A DNA stretch of 64,000 nucleotides, taken from assembly GCA_934454635.1 (NCBI GenBank), contig CAKSFR010000005.1, positions 1 to 64,000 on the forward strand, in the 5' to 3' direction. The notes under the pieces are model-generated. The model saw only the letters and a list, made by a program, of their open reading frames with translations, had not been told where the DNA came from and did not search any database. Source of the DNA: an uncultured Ruminiclostridium sp. (GTDB taxonomy: Bacteria; Bacillota; Clostridia; Oscillospirales; Ruminococcaceae). Positions 8,222 to 17,632 of this stretch are shown here, in pieces. The stretch's first letter is position 1. Each line of letters opens with the position of its first letter. A program made the position numbers and the translations under genes.

Positions 8222-9694
8222 TTATTCTATCGTTTCAAGCAGCACATCATACGCTTCGCTTGCTTCACACGGAATATCGGGAGCAACCGCAAGTTCGGGA
8301 TTATCTGCGTCAGCTCGAATAAATTGCTTTGTCGAACAGGACAAATAAAGTCCGCTTTCGGGCATACGCCACATTGTGACATCCCCATAGGAATATGCGG
8401 CGTTCCCGGGTATTTCGCCTATAAGCGTGCCGAGAGAATTATCCTTGATATACTCCGCAAAAAGCATTGCCGAGCTGAAAGAGTCGTTAGAAGTCAGCAA
8501 ATAAACATTACCTGTGAATGTCAGCTCACTTACACGGTCGTTGACTTCGCCGCCGTTAAAATACGGCATTAAAAATCCCAGCCGCCAGCTATATGAGTCC
8601 GTTTTATAGCTGTCAATGTCAAGATAGCGTATAAATTCGTTGGCGACCAGCGAATTCCCGCCGCCGTTGCTGCGCAAATCCACTGCAACATTGCGAATGT
8701 TCATATCTTTGACTTTTGAGAACATTTCGCGCAGGGTATCCTTGTAAACATCATTGTAAGTGCAGCTGTCAAGAGTCAGAACCGCAAGCGACTTTTCTTC
8801 GTCAATTTCATAGTAAACAAACGGTTTCTCTTCTGCCCTATCAGCATAATACTCCGCGTTCAGCTCCATATATTTATCAAACGGCAAGAAATCTGCGTCC
8901 GAGTACGTTATCGTCTGAACTTCATCACCGCGTGTAAATTCAAGCGTCAGGCCGTCTCCGTCAAGCTCGAGATAGTCAAGTCCGAAATCATTGTTGAGCG
9001 CGTAAATAACGTCCTTTTCAGCCCATTCCGGAAACTCAAAGCTGTAACGGTCGCTGATTGAATCGAAAAAATCGGCAAAATCAACGCCGTTCACCTTGGT
9101 TATCTCCCAGCCTCCCTTGACCTTCTCGGCATAATCATACCGAAAAACATCATTTTCTCCGTCGCGACTGCTAAAAACGTTTGTGTGTGCGTCGCGTAAC
9201 GGTGAAACCGTCTTTTCCATTGAAATCAGCAGATCCATAACTGTTATTTCGGGCATTTCGGACAGCTTTTTCAGCTCATTTTCATAGGCAGCCGTAACCT
9301 CCGCAGGCGTTTCCGAGATAAATTTCGGGTGTATGCGCTTCAGCGTGTTCATCAAAGTGTTCATATCGCTTTTCGCCTGCCCGTATGTAATTACAGTGCT
9401 GCTGTCCGACGAATACGGTTCATCAATGAACGTCGCACTGCCCCAGTACGGGTTGCAGAATGTGCCAAGAAAGCATAACCCGCCTATCAGAAGCGCGCCA
9501 ATAAGTTCAAGCGAAACAACGTGGCCTTTCGGCTTCCGCAAGACAGCAAACAGAATAACTGTCGCGGCGGGAAGCAGCGCGCAGACAGCGCAGACCCAAA
9601 GCGGTAACGTAAACAGGAACATTCCGATAGGTATTGCCCCGAGCGCAATCACCAGCGAAAGCACATACGGCACAATAAATGCAGCTTTTTTCAT
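8222..9694 (-). CDS. S41-family (C-terminal processing-type) peptidase with N-terminal membrane segments
   Basis: This is a 490-residue protein. The first ~85 residues form three hydrophobic segments, placing the rest outside the cell. The C-terminal half has tail-specific protease features: DLRSNGGGNS near residue 340 and TSNDSFSSAMLFAEYIKDN near 400, which carries the likely nucleophilic serine. There is no obvious PDZ domain, so it resembles short tricorn-core S41 proteins. ATG 9694 follows AAGGAGAA. Its substrate is unknown. It follows the terminator of the ispH operon and converges on the vWA gene. Confidence 0.85.
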   Translation of the reverse strand: MKKAAFIVPYVLSLVIALGAIPIGMFLFTLPLWVCAVCALLPAATVILFAVLRKPKGHVVSLELIGALLIGGLCFLGTFCNPYWGSATFIDEPYSSDSSTVITYGQAKSDMNTLMNTLKRIHPKFISETPAEVTAAYENELKKLSEMPEITVMDLLISMEKTVSPLRDAHTNVFSSRDGENDVFRYDYAEKVKGGWEITKVNGVDFADFFDSISDRYSFEFPEWAEKDVIYALNNDFGLDYLELDGDGLTLEFTRGDEVQTITYSDADFLPFDKYMELNAEYYADRAEEKPFVYYEIDEEKSLAVLTLDSCTYNDVYKDTLREMFSKVKDMNIRNVAVDLRSNGGGNSLVANEFIRYLDIDSYKTDSYSWRLGFLMPYFNGGEVNDRVSELTFTGNVYLLTSNDSFSSAMLFAEYIKDNSLGTLIGEIPGNAAYSYGDVTMWRMPESGLYLSCSTKQFIRADADNPELAVAPDIPCEASEAYDVLLETIE

Positions 9695-9711
9695 TTCTTC
9701 TCCTTAACAAA

Positions 9712-9737
9712 ACTGTGCAGACTTTCGCCTGCACAGT
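9712..9737 (-). terminator. terminator of the cmk-plsC-ispH/rpsA operon
   Basis: A 9-bp perfect stem, ACTGTGCAG/CTGCACAGT, lies 22 bases past the stop of the ispH-rpsA gene, with TTTTGTT after it on the minus strand. Confidence 0.75.
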
Positions 9738-9758
9738 CATTATTTTTATTTCAAATTA

Positions 9759-11723
9759 TTATTCAGCGTCCTCTGCCTTTTCTTCAGCAGGAGTAAGGAG
9801 TTCCTTTATAGAAAGGCTTACTCTGGACTTTTCGGGGTCGATTTCGGTAATCTTTACATCAACAACCTGTCCGACAGAAAGTACCTGAGCAACGTTTGTT
9901 ACACGCTCAAGAGCAATCTGGGAGATATGGATAAGACCGTCAACTCCGGGGATAATCTGTGCGAATGCGCCGAAAGGTGTGATAGAAACGACCTGCGCCT
10001 TAACAACGTCACCCTCGGAAAATTCAGCAAGGAACTTCTTCCACGGGTTATCGTCGGGATTCTTAGCGCTGAGAGATACGCGCTTCTTTTCAAGGTCGAA
10101 GCTCTTTACATATACGTCAAGCTTGTCGCCGATAGAAACAACTTCCTTGGGGTGCTTGATTCTGTTCCATGTAAGCTCGGAGGAATGAACCATTCCGTCT
10201 ACGCCACCGAGGTCAACGAATACGCCGTAGCTTTCCATAGACTTAACCTCGCCTGTGAAGTGCTTGCCAACTTCAAGCTCTTCCCAGAACTTAGCCTTTA
10301 CTGCGTCGCTTACTTCGCGTTCAGCCGCCTTGATAGAACCTACAACTCTGCTTCTGCCCTCGTTTACTTCGATAACCTTGAAGCCAACTTCCTTCTTGAG
10401 GATATCTTCAAGCTTGCCGTTTCTGGAAACGCCGGTCTGAGAAGCGGGGATAAATACTCTTGCGCCGTCCTCGCTTGTAACGATAACGCCGCCCTTAACA
10501 ACAGCGGTAACTGTACCCTTAACGGTTGCGTTTTCTTCCTTAGCCTTGATGATCTTTTCCATACCCGCCTGAGCGTCAACCTGCTTCTTGGAGAGGTATA
10601 CATAGCCCTCAGCGTCGTTTACCTTTGTAACGATGCAGTCGATAACGTCGCCAACCTTTACAACGTCTTCGGGAGAAAGTGCGGGATTTGCTGAAAGCTC
10701 TTCGGCAGGTATGTAGCCGGAATGCTTAGTGCCGATATCTACGACCGCTTCGGTCTTGTTTACAGCAACAACCGTAGCCTTAACCCTGTTCCCCGTATAT
10801 ACTCTGACCCGATCCATCTGGTCGAGTGCCGCCATGAATTCCTGATCCATAGCTTCGTCTTTAATAATTTCGCTCATAGTAACATGAACCTCCTTAATTA
10901 TATACGCAGGGGTTGAAGCTCCTGCTGTTATTCCTATTTTAACATCATGCGATGATAAAAGGCTTTTCAATTCGCTGCGATTCAGCGCTGCCGCATTCTC
11001 CGCGAACAAGGTAGTGCAATGCTTTGCACATATCTCCGCCAGCTTGCGTGAATTGCTGCTGTGCGAACCTCCGACAACTATCATAAGATCGCTTTTCCGC
11101 GCAAGCCTGTCCGCTTCCTGTTGGCGATTCGTAGTAGCACTACATATTGTATCAAAAAATTTTGCTTTTGTATAGTGTTTTTTGATGATTTTTTTTAATT
11201 CTGCCCATTTCACCATATCAAAGGTAGTCTGAGCTACTGCAATTAGTGCATTTTCACCAAACATTTTCTGTGCTTTCAGCAGTTCATAGAGTTCGTCGGC
11301 TGAATTTACCGCCTCTGCCCTGCCCTGCGCATGACCGAGAATACCTATTACCTCGGGGTGATTCCTGTCGCCCGCTATCAGCACATCAGCGCCGCGCGCA
11401 GATTCCTCCGCTACTATCCTGTGTATTTTTTCAACAAAAGGACAGGTCGCGTCAACATATTCCATATTCTCGGCGGCAAGCCTGTCGTATACCGACTTTC
11501 CAACGCCGTGGCTTCTTATAATAAGCGGGGCTTTATCCGCAGAAATCTCTTTCGTGACATAAACGCCCTCTTTTTCAAGCTCGGCGATAACGTCGTTGTT
11601 ATGTATCAAAGGACCGAACGTGTACGCTCTGCCGAAGCGCCCGGCGGTTTCGCCCGCAAGCTTTATCGCACGCGTTACGCCAAAGCAGAACCCCGCCGTC
11701 TTTGCAACAGTGATCTCACTCAT
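9759..11723 (-). CDS. ispH: IspH (HMBPP reductase) fused to ribosomal protein S1 domains
   Basis: This is a 654-residue fusion. Residues 1-~285 are IspH, the Fe-S enzyme making isopentenyl and dimethylallyl diphosphate in the last step of the MEP pathway. The cluster cysteines are in GFCFGV, DATCPFV and TICSATT, with RSHGVG also present. The rest holds four S1 RNA-binding domains (for example GYIPAEEL, GVFVDLGGVDGMVHSSEL, GAFAQIIPGVDGLIHISQI). The fusion is known in Clostridia. ATG 11723 overlaps the plsC stop by 8 bases and has GGAAG upstream; a GTG at 11750 is less likely. It is the last gene of the cmk-plsC-ispH operon. Confidence 0.95.
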   Translation of the reverse strand: MSEITVAKTAGFCFGVTRAIKLAGETAGRFGRAYTFGPLIHNNDVIAELEKEGVYVTKEISADKAPLIIRSHGVGKSVYDRLAAENMEYVDATCPFVEKIHRIVAEESARGADVLIAGDRNHPEVIGILGHAQGRAEAVNSADELYELLKAQKMFGENALIAVAQTTFDMVKWAELKKIIKKHYTKAKFFDTICSATTNRQQEADRLARKSDLMIVVGGSHSSNSRKLAEICAKHCTTLFAENAAALNRSELKSLLSSHDVKIGITAGASTPAYIIKEVHVTMSEIIKDEAMDQEFMAALDQMDRVRVYTGNRVKATVVAVNKTEAVVDIGTKHSGYIPAEELSANPALSPEDVVKVGDVIDCIVTKVNDAEGYVYLSKKQVDAQAGMEKIIKAKEENATVKGTVTAVVKGGVIVTSEDGARVFIPASQTGVSRNGKLEDILKKEVGFKVIEVNEGRSRVVGSIKAAEREVSDAVKAKFWEELEVGKHFTGEVKSMESYGVFVDLGGVDGMVHSSELTWNRIKHPKEVVSIGDKLDVYVKSFDLEKKRVSLSAKNPDDNPWKKFLAEFSEGDVVKAQVVSITPFGAFAQIIPGVDGLIHISQIALERVTNVAQVLSVGQVVDVKITEIDPEKSRVSLSIKELLTPAEEKAEDAE

Positions 11724-12333
11724 TTTCTTCCGCCGCAGCTTCCTGCGCACCGAAAAGCTCGTCGTGCAGGCTTTGAAGTTCGCCTTGGATACGCTTGCTT
11801 ACATTTCTCATGCTCTTTCTGTCGTCGGGGTCGATTTTAAGCTGGTCGGCGGGAATGAGTTCGCCTATCGTAAGGTCAACCTTACGTTTTCCCGTGTATT
11901 TCAGGCAAACGGGAAGCACGGGAGCGGCTGCCTGTGAAGCGATAAGCGCGATTCCCGATTTTACACGGCCGAGATTGCCGTCCTTAGAGCGCGTACCCTC
12001 CGGGAAAATAACGAAAATGCGCTGTTCTTCGAGTACCTCGACTGCTTTCTGTATCGGCGCTTCGTCGCCCGAACCACGAACGACGGGAAACGCTCCGCAT
12101 TTTGTAATTACAAACGTTATAAACGGATTTTTGTGAAATATTTCATCTTTCGCCATGAACGAGAACTTACCGCGGATACACGCGGCAATCATCGGCGGGT
12201 CGAGCATTTTCAAGTGGTTGCTCGCGATAATATAGCCGCCCTTCATGTCGGGGATATTTTCCGGATGGTGAACCGTTATTTTATATTTTATGTGAAAAAC
12301 TATCGACAATAGCTTTCTGAAGAAAAGATACAT
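11716..12333 (-). CDS. plsC: 1-acyl-sn-glycerol-3-phosphate acyltransferase
   Basis: This 205-residue acyltransferase makes phosphatidic acid for phospholipid synthesis. It has the catalytic HX4D motif (NHLKMLDPP, near residue 38) and the substrate-binding FPEGTRS motif near residue 115. One N-terminal amphipathic or membrane segment would attach it to the membrane. ATG 12333 follows AAAGGGG, 12 bases after the cmk stop. Its stop codon overlaps the ispH start, indicating coupled translation. Confidence 0.94.
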   Translation of the reverse strand: MYLFFRKLLSIVFHIKYKITVHHPENIPDMKGGYIIASNHLKMLDPPMIAACIRGKFSFMAKDEIFHKNPFITFVITKCGAFPVVRGSGDEAPIQKAVEVLEEQRIFVIFPEGTRSKDGNLGRVKSGIALIASQAAAPVLPVCLKYTGKRKVDLTIGELIPADQLKIDPDDRKSMRNVSKRIQGELQSLHDELFGAQEAAAEENE

Positions 12334-12345
12334 AACTGTACCCCT

Positions 12346-13017
12346 TTACATTTTTGATTTTACGAGCCGTATTACCTCGTTTACAGTCTGTTCAAAATCA
12401 AGAGCCGAGGTATCGAGGAGTACCGCGTCGTCGGCTTGTTTAAGCGGAGCTTCGGCGCGGTGACTGTCGTTATAATCGCGCTTATTGAGGTCGCTCAGAA
12501 CGTCGTCAAACTTCACATCGACGCCCTTCGCGATAAGCTCGTCATATCGGCGCTTTGCGCGTATTTCGGGCGCTGCTGTGATAAATATCTTAACGTCGGC
12601 ATTCGGCAGTATCACCGTGCCTATATCTCGGCCGTCCATTATAACGTTGTTCTTTGCGGCAACGCTGCGCTGTGTATCAAGCAGAAAACGGCGAACGGCG
12701 GGGATCGCCGAAACGGCGCTTGCCGCCATGCTGATTTCGGGCAGCCGTATTTCCTCGGAAACATTTTCTCCGTTCATGAATACGAGCTGTGTTCCCTCTT
12801 CAAGCTTAATCTCAAGAGAAACGCTGTCCTCGACCGCTTTTTTTACAGCAGGTTCATTCTCCGCACTTATTTCAATGCCGTTTCTAGTGCAGTAAAGACC
12901 TACCGCGCGGTAAAGCGCACCCGTATCAACATATATGAAGCCGAGCCGTTTTGCGCATTCTCTCGCGACCGAGCTTTTCCCTGCGCCGACCGGACCGTCC
13001 ATTGCAACGTTAATCAT
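12346..13017 (-). CDS. cmk: cytidylate kinase
   Basis: This 223-residue kinase phosphorylates CMP and dCMP with ATP. It has the P-loop MDGPVGAGKSS at the N-terminus, YVDTGALYRAVG, and GRDIGTVILPNADVKIF, all diagnostic of Cmk. I chose ATG 13017 because GGAG lies about 9 bases upstream and the family starts right before the P-loop; the open frame continues 63 bases further without support. It is the first gene of the cmk-plsC-ispH/rpsA operon. Confidence 0.95.
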   Translation of the reverse strand: MINVAMDGPVGAGKSSVARECAKRLGFIYVDTGALYRAVGLYCTRNGIEISAENEPAVKKAVEDSVSLEIKLEEGTQLVFMNGENVSEEIRLPEISMAASAVSAIPAVRRFLLDTQRSVAAKNNVIMDGRDIGTVILPNADVKIFITAAPEIRAKRRYDELIAKGVDVKFDDVLSDLNKRDYNDSHRAEAPLKQADDAVLLDTSALDFEQTVNEVIRLVKSKM

Positions 13018-13051
13018 TCCGTTTCTCCGTTCCGTTATACAAATTATAATC

Positions 13052-13080
13052 AGTATAGCATATTTTTCTTCAAATAGCAA
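13052..13080 (-). promoter_or_regulatory. sigma-A promoter of cmk operon
   Basis: Minus strand TTGCTA (13080-13075) and TATACT (13057-13052) have a 17-base spacer. Transcription would start about 30 bases before the cmk start codon. Confidence 0.6.
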
Positions 13081-13144
13081 CAGATTTCACACTATTTTCA
13101 ACTGATTTTTAAATTATTTTGCCGAAAAAGCGCCGACAAACAGC

Positions 13145-13173
13145 TTTACATATCCCGTTAAATGTGATATCCT
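13145..13173 (+). promoter_or_regulatory. possible promoter of ECF sigma operon
   Basis: TTTACA (13145-13150) and TATCCT (13168-13173) have a 17-base spacer, a weaker match than the other promoters here. An ECF-type self-activated promoter could also exist in this region, but I could not identify one. Confidence 0.4.
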
Positions 13174-13269
13174 TTAAGTTGTAAAAAATTTGCCTTGATT
13201 TGTCCCCAAATACAGCGGGACTTCGTTATAAATACAGAAGCATAATTCGGAGGAAAGGAAAAAAGCATC

Positions 13270-13821
13270 ATGATTGCAATGTTTGTGTCCATGATAGACA
13301 CGCCCGAGGAAAAAGCGGACTTTGAAACGCTTTACAGCACCTATAAAGGAAAAATGTTTGCCGCCGCCTTTGCGGTTCTGCACAATCACCACAACGCGGA
13401 AGAGGCGGTCAGCCAAGCCTTTTTTACGATCGCGAAAAATTATTCCAAGGTTTTTCCGCTTGAAAAGGCACAGCGCGAGGCGTACATAAAAATTGTTGTC
13501 AGAAACGCCGCCATTGATATTTACAGAAAAGAAAAAAGAGATACGTCCGTATCGTTCGACGAGGTTCAGGATTTTGAAGCTGCTTCGGACGATATTTCGG
13601 ACGAAGTTCTTTCGCAGATAAGCTATGAAAAAATTATCGCAGCAATACGCGCTCTGCCCGAAAAATACGCCGAGCCGCTGTATCTTTTTCACGTCCGCGA
13701 CATGAATGTCAGAACGATCTCCGAACACCTCTGCGAATCTGAAGAAACAATAAAAAAGCGGCTTCAGCGCGCAAGGCAAAAGCTAAGAGAAACGCTTTCC
13801 GCTGATATTGCGGCGCTTTGA
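13270..13821 (+). CDS. ECF-type RNA polymerase sigma factor
   Basis: This 183-residue sigma-70 family protein has region 2 (LYSTYKGKMFAAAFAVLHN, then AEEAVSQAFFTIAKNY) and region 4 (IRALPEKYAEPLYLFHVRD with a helix-turn-helix ending in EETIKKRLQRARQKLRE). There is no region 1.1 or 3, as expected for ECF factors. ATG 13270 follows AGGAAAGGA. It is followed after 20 bases by a large membrane-anchored protein that probably controls it. The signal and regulon are unknown. Confidence 0.92.
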   Translation: MIAMFVSMIDTPEEKADFETLYSTYKGKMFAAAFAVLHNHHNAEEAVSQAFFTIAKNYSKVFPLEKAQREAYIKIVVRNAAIDIYRKEKRDTSVSFDEVQDFEAASDDISDEVLSQISYEKIIAAIRALPEKYAEPLYLFHVRDMNVRTISEHLCESEETIKKRLQRARQKLRETLSADIAAL

Positions 13822-13841
13822 CGTGAAAGGAGCGATAAGAA

Positions 13842-16337
13842 ATGTACGATATAATTAAAAAAGCTCTCGACGAAGCTCTGAGCGAGCAGTATGCGGCTCA
13901 GCTCATGGGCGCGGCAGATGAAAGCTACAGCTTCTCGCCCGGCTTCGAGAAAAAAATGAAAACGCTTGTCAAAAAAACAGATAAGCCGTATATCAAATAT
14001 ATGCAGTATCTCGGCGTTGCCGCCTGCGCCGCCGTAGCCGTCGGATGCAGCATTCTCATGCCGAAGCTTCTGAACCGAAACGTGCCTGTCGAAACCACCC
14101 CGTCGCTGACCGTTTCAGTCGAACCCGTCACGGAAGAACCGCCTGTTTCGGAAACAGATGACAACAGCGTTATCCCGCCGACGACATCAGACGCAGCAAC
14201 CGAAACCGAACCGACCGAGAGTGAAACCTCCACCGAAATATCCTCCGCGCCCGACAGCTCGGAGAATATTACGTCTTATCCCGAAGATGAAAATCCCGGC
14301 ACGGCAGGCATAAACGCCGTCACCACCGAAACCGACGCCACTAAGCCGATTGATGATGAATTTCCCGCAAGAGGCGACGATACGCCGATAGACAGCAGTG
14401 AAGATGAAACGGCGGATTGCGAAGATGAAATTGACGATTCCGCAGACGACTATGATGACGACGCAGACAGCGGCGATTCGGACGGCGATGTAGTTTGGGA
14501 AGATGATGTTGATATTTCTGATGATGAAGATTATGACGCAGGAGATGATTCAGCTTTCCTCCCTGCCGTTCCGAAAGAAAGTACTCTCGGCGCAGAGATA
14601 AATTCCCTTATCGGCTGCAAGCTTTCGGAAAGCTATCCGTACAGCGTGATACTCTATCAAAACGGCGATAATTACTACGATTTCTCAAGCGGACTTACCA
14701 TTCCCGAAACCGCAGAACGCTTCCGCGATAAGACAATTGCCGAGAAGCTTGAAAAAGCGGAACTTATAACGGATTCGCCTGAAATATCGGACAGATATAT
14801 AACCGTTGAAATTTCCGATATTTCGCCCACTCTCTGGAACAGCGCTTTTACATACGCACGCAGCGCATACGATTATTCCCCGCGCAACAATTATAATACA
14901 CTGTTCCTCGGCGAAACTGACGAGGACACAGATGATGAGGACGATTATATAGAACCGAATGCGGAATACAAATCCTGCGTCCTCGTTATATACGACAACG
15001 GCGTGATCGCGGCAAACAGCCCCACCTACAGCGGAACAGTGTATTTCCGCGCAGACAGCAAGACCGCAGACGAAATTTTCGCCCGAGCGGAGAAAAATAT
15101 CCTGCCCGATAACATTACCGATACAGCGGCGCTGCTCGAAGCTGTGGCAAGCTCGGAAGCCGACATCCAAAAGACGTATTTATGCACAATGAGTACGGTT
15201 TATGATATAAGAATGGGCGCGCCCTGCGACGGAAAGTATCTGTACGATCTGCTGAAAGATAACGCTTCGTCGGCGCTGATTCCCACGGGCGCCGTTCATC
15301 GCAGTGGCATCCTGCTTTCATTCAGCTTCGTTTCGGCGAAAACAGCGCAAAGCTATTCCGTATTTCTCTATTCCGACTCAAAAGCTGAGCTTTACACACA
15401 GCAGAACTGCGGATACTTGTTCTCTATTTCTCCTGAAAAAATGTGGGATACCCTTGATTATCTATGCAGTCTGAACGGAAAACCTGCCGCAAAGCGGTAT
15501 GCAAACCTCGAGGAATATCTTGAGGGGAAGAATTTTACCGGATTTTCATACCTCGGGACGACGGATTACAGCACGATTGAAACCGACGAGGGCACAAAAA
15601 CCGTCGTGACAGACGTAACGATAAACGGCGTTGATTCCAAGGTTTCAAAAAAAGTAACCGAACTGATTCTTAAATATGCTTCAACGTCCGAATATGTTCC
15701 GTCGGGACTAAAGAATGAAAACGAACGGCATATTCTGGTGAAAGTTCCGAACTGGACAGCTTTTGTATCATTTTACGGCGACTCGCTCGTTATAGCCGGA
15801 AACACGTTCAAGCTTCCGGACGGACTCACCGAAAAAATATTCAAGGCAATGTACGCAGGCGGCAGCAGGACAACCAGAACATATTCCAAAAGCAACGATT
15901 TAATGTACTATAATCTTGACAATGGAAGAAATATATACGAAGAAGCCTCTTCCGATGTCCATATAAAAACACTTAGCGATGATATTTACTCGTGTCTTGG
16001 CGCAGAAATTTCAGAATGTACTGTTGACGAAGTGAATTATTACAATTCAGAAACCGATACCGTCCGCAAAATATACCCCAATTCAGATCTCAGCGCAGGA
16101 TACATCACTGACAATTTGCTTAACGTCATCTCAAACGCAGAATATGAAAGCGTCGGAGCGTTAGAAAACATTGATATTTTTCTGACGCTTTCACATAACG
16201 GAAAACGCTGCCGCATTTGGCTGAATGCGGACGGAAATGTCGCGGCGCAAATCCACAATGACGAAAATATCTACACAACGGGAAAGAAAAATGCAGAAAG
16301 CATAAAAGCATTCCTGAAAAATATACGAATTTCGTAA
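13842..16337 (+). CDS. large single-pass membrane protein, putative anti-sigma partner
   Basis: This 831-residue protein has a cytoplasmic N-terminus of ~54 residues, one membrane segment (about 55-74), a Thr/Glu/Asp-rich acidic linker (about 80-240, including dense DDD/SED runs) and a ~590-residue outside region with no domain I recognise. ATG 13842 follows AAAGGAG. Its position 20 bases after the ECF sigma gene, and the short N-terminal inside part before one membrane span, fit an anti-sigma factor. However, I see no zinc-binding HxxxCxxC motif. The repeated pattern of secondary-structure-like blocks outside may be a sensor. Function is inferred from context only. Confidence 0.6.
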   Translation: MYDIIKKALDEALSEQYAAQLMGAADESYSFSPGFEKKMKTLVKKTDKPYIKYMQYLGVAACAAVAVGCSILMPKLLNRNVPVETTPSLTVSVEPVTEEPPVSETDDNSVIPPTTSDAATETEPTESETSTEISSAPDSSENITSYPEDENPGTAGINAVTTETDATKPIDDEFPARGDDTPIDSSEDETADCEDEIDDSADDYDDDADSGDSDGDVVWEDDVDISDDEDYDAGDDSAFLPAVPKESTLGAEINSLIGCKLSESYPYSVILYQNGDNYYDFSSGLTIPETAERFRDKTIAEKLEKAELITDSPEISDRYITVEISDISPTLWNSAFTYARSAYDYSPRNNYNTLFLGETDEDTDDEDDYIEPNAEYKSCVLVIYDNGVIAANSPTYSGTVYFRADSKTADEIFARAEKNILPDNITDTAALLEAVASSEADIQKTYLCTMSTVYDIRMGAPCDGKYLYDLLKDNASSALIPTGAVHRSGILLSFSFVSAKTAQSYSVFLYSDSKAELYTQQNCGYLFSISPEKMWDTLDYLCSLNGKPAAKRYANLEEYLEGKNFTGFSYLGTTDYSTIETDEGTKTVVTDVTINGVDSKVSKKVTELILKYASTSEYVPSGLKNENERHILVKVPNWTAFVSFYGDSLVIAGNTFKLPDGLTEKIFKAMYAGGSRTTRTYSKSNDLMYYNLDNGRNIYEEASSDVHIKTLSDDIYSCLGAEISECTVDEVNYYNSETDTVRKIYPNSDLSAGYITDNLLNVISNAEYESVGALENIDIFLTLSHNGKRCRIWLNADGNVAAQIHNDENIYTTGKKNAESIKAFLKNIRIS

Positions 16338-16552
16338 CGAAAACCGTATCTTACGTCTTAAATCGCACTGAAACGGCAAATTCAAACGCTGAGCAAAAAC
16401 AAGCAAATTCAAGCGATTTTAAACGATTTTGCGAGATATTTTAAAATTGATATTTTTAGCGAAATTGCAGAAGAGAAACAGAGAGAATAAGAGAAAATAA
16501 GCAAGAATTAGAGAGAAAATGAGATATATTTTAAAAAAGCTTAAAAAAGCTA
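16338..16552. other. AT-rich gap before rplM
   Basis: The stretch before the rplM promoter is rich in GAGA/AAAT runs (for example around 16470-16520) and holds no gene, hairpin or terminator that I can support. Confidence 0.4.
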
Positions 16553-16581
16553 TTGACAAACGTTCCCAAAACCGCTATAAT
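16553..16581 (+). promoter_or_regulatory. sigma-A promoter of rplM-rpsI
   Basis: Perfect consensus TTGACA (16553-16558) and TATAAT (16576-16581) with a 17-base spacer, as expected for a ribosomal protein operon. Confidence 0.92.
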
Positions 16582-16629
16582 ATCATTCGTCAGCGTAAAA
16601 CGCACAAAAAATTCAGGAGGAAAAACACT

Positions 16630-17058
16630 ATGTCAACTTATATGCCCAAAGCTGAAACAGTAGAGCGCAAGTGGTATATTTTAGACGCAGCGGGTAAGCC
16701 CCTCGGACGTGTTGCGGCTCAGGCGGCAAGCATTCTCAGAGGAAAGAACAAGCCCACTTTCGCACCTCACTGCGACTGCGGCGACCATGTAATCATCATC
16801 AACTGCGAAAAGGCAGTATTAACAGGCAAGAAGCTTGAAAACAAGTACTACAGATGGCACACCGGCTATATCGGTCACCTCAAGGAAGTACAGTATAGCA
16901 AGCTTATGAGCGAAAAGCCCGAAAAGGCTATGGAACTTGCGGTTTACGGTATGCTTCCTAACACAACGCTCGGTCGTAAGGCTATGACAAGACTTCGTCT
17001 TTACAGAGGCGCTGAACACAAGAATGCTGCTCAGAAGCCCGAAGAATTCAAATTTTAA
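16630..17058 (+). CDS. rplM: 50S ribosomal protein L13
   Basis: This 142-residue ribosomal protein has the L13 pattern: [63 protein letters not shown]13 binds 23S rRNA early in 50S assembly. ATG 16630 follows AGGAGG at 8 bases; the upstream extension of the frame lies between promoter and ribosome binding site and is not used. It forms the usual operon with rpsI, 14 bases downstream. Confidence 0.97.
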   Translation: MSTYMPKAETVERKWYILDAAGKPLGRVAAQAASILRGKNKPTFAPHCDCGDHVIIINCEKAVLTGKKLENKYYRWHTGYIGHLKEVQYSKLMSEKPEKAMELAVYGMLPNTTLGRKAMTRLRLYRGAEHKNAAQKPEEFKF

Positions 17059-17072
17059 GGAGGGGAAACAGT

Positions 17073-17471
17073 ATGTACGAATCTAAACCTTATTACTACG
17101 GAACAGGCAGAAGAAAGCATTCTGTTGCAAGAGTACGCGTTTACCCCGGAAGCGGTAACATCACAATCAACGGCAGAGATATCGATGATTACTTTGGTCT
17201 TGACACCTTAAAGCTTATCGCTCGTCAGCCGTTAGCTTTAATCAGCGCAACCGACAAGTTCGACATCGTTTGCACAGTTGCAGGCGGCGGCGTAACCGGT
17301 CAGGCAGGCGCGATTCGCCACGGTCTTTCCAGAGCGCTTCTTCAGTACAGCGACGAACTCCGTCCCGTTCTCAAGAAGGCAGGCTTCTTAACTCGTGACC
17401 CGAGAATGAAGGAAAGAAAGAAGTACGGCTTAAAGGCTGCACGTCGCGCTCCGCAGTTCTCCAAGAGATAA
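17073..17471 (+). CDS. rpsI: 30S ribosomal protein S9; 3' end is the integration site
   Basis: This 132-residue S9 has the family ends: [18 protein letters not shown] at the start and the conserved basic tail ending in FSKR. ATG 17073 follows AAGGAGG. The last codons and stop (TTCTCCAAGAGATAA) lie inside the att core of the elements downstream, so integration restores an intact S9 reading frame each time. Any terminator of its own is no longer adjacent. Confidence 0.97.
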   Translation: MYESKPYYYGTGRRKHSVARVRVYPGSGNITINGRDIDDYFGLDTLKLIARQPLALISATDKFDIVCTVAGGGVTGQAGAIRHGLSRALLQYSDELRPVLKKAGFLTRDPRMKERKKYGLKAARRAPQFSKR

Positions 17472-17474
17472 TCA
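17456..17474 (+). repeat. attachment site (left end of element A, within rpsI)
   Basis: GTTCTCCAAGAGATAATCA is identical to 27955-27973. The last three bases lie past the rpsI stop codon by at most three bases. Related copies occur at 41587-41600 (13 of 14 bases over CTCCAAGAGATAAT) and 48068-48081 (14 bases identical). Confidence 0.92.
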
Positions 17475-17561
17475 TTATCCCTTTCGGGAGCTTACAAAAC
17501 GCTTGGTTATGCGGTTTGCGGCATTGTGTGTTTGTTTGGAAACAGGCGAATCACGGGTTAC

Positions 17562-17591
17562 AACTAACATAAAACTAACAAGCAACTAACA
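17562..17591 (+). repeat. arm-type repeats at left end of element A
   Basis: Three copies of AACTAACA start at 17562, 17573 and 17584, exactly 11 bases apart. The same octamer recurs inside the right end (27900, 27911). This spacing places all copies on one face of the DNA, as for integrase arm sites. Confidence 0.75.
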
Positions 17592-17597
17592 ATAATC

Positions 17598-17625
17598 AAG
17601 GCATTCATCGTTTGGTGAATGCCTT
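17598..17625 (+). terminator. terminator inside left end of element A
   Basis: Stem AAGGCATTCA/TGAATGCCTT followed by TTTTATTT. It would stop read-through from rpsI before it runs antisense into the integrase gene, and lies just before the integrase stop codon. Confidence 0.85.
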
Positions 17626-17632
17626 TTTTATT

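Noticed and set aside
17472..17500. TCCC/GGGA mini-hairpin just after rpsI as its terminator
   Set aside because: The stem is only four pairs with no T-run; the stronger terminators at 17598 and 48159 explain termination better.
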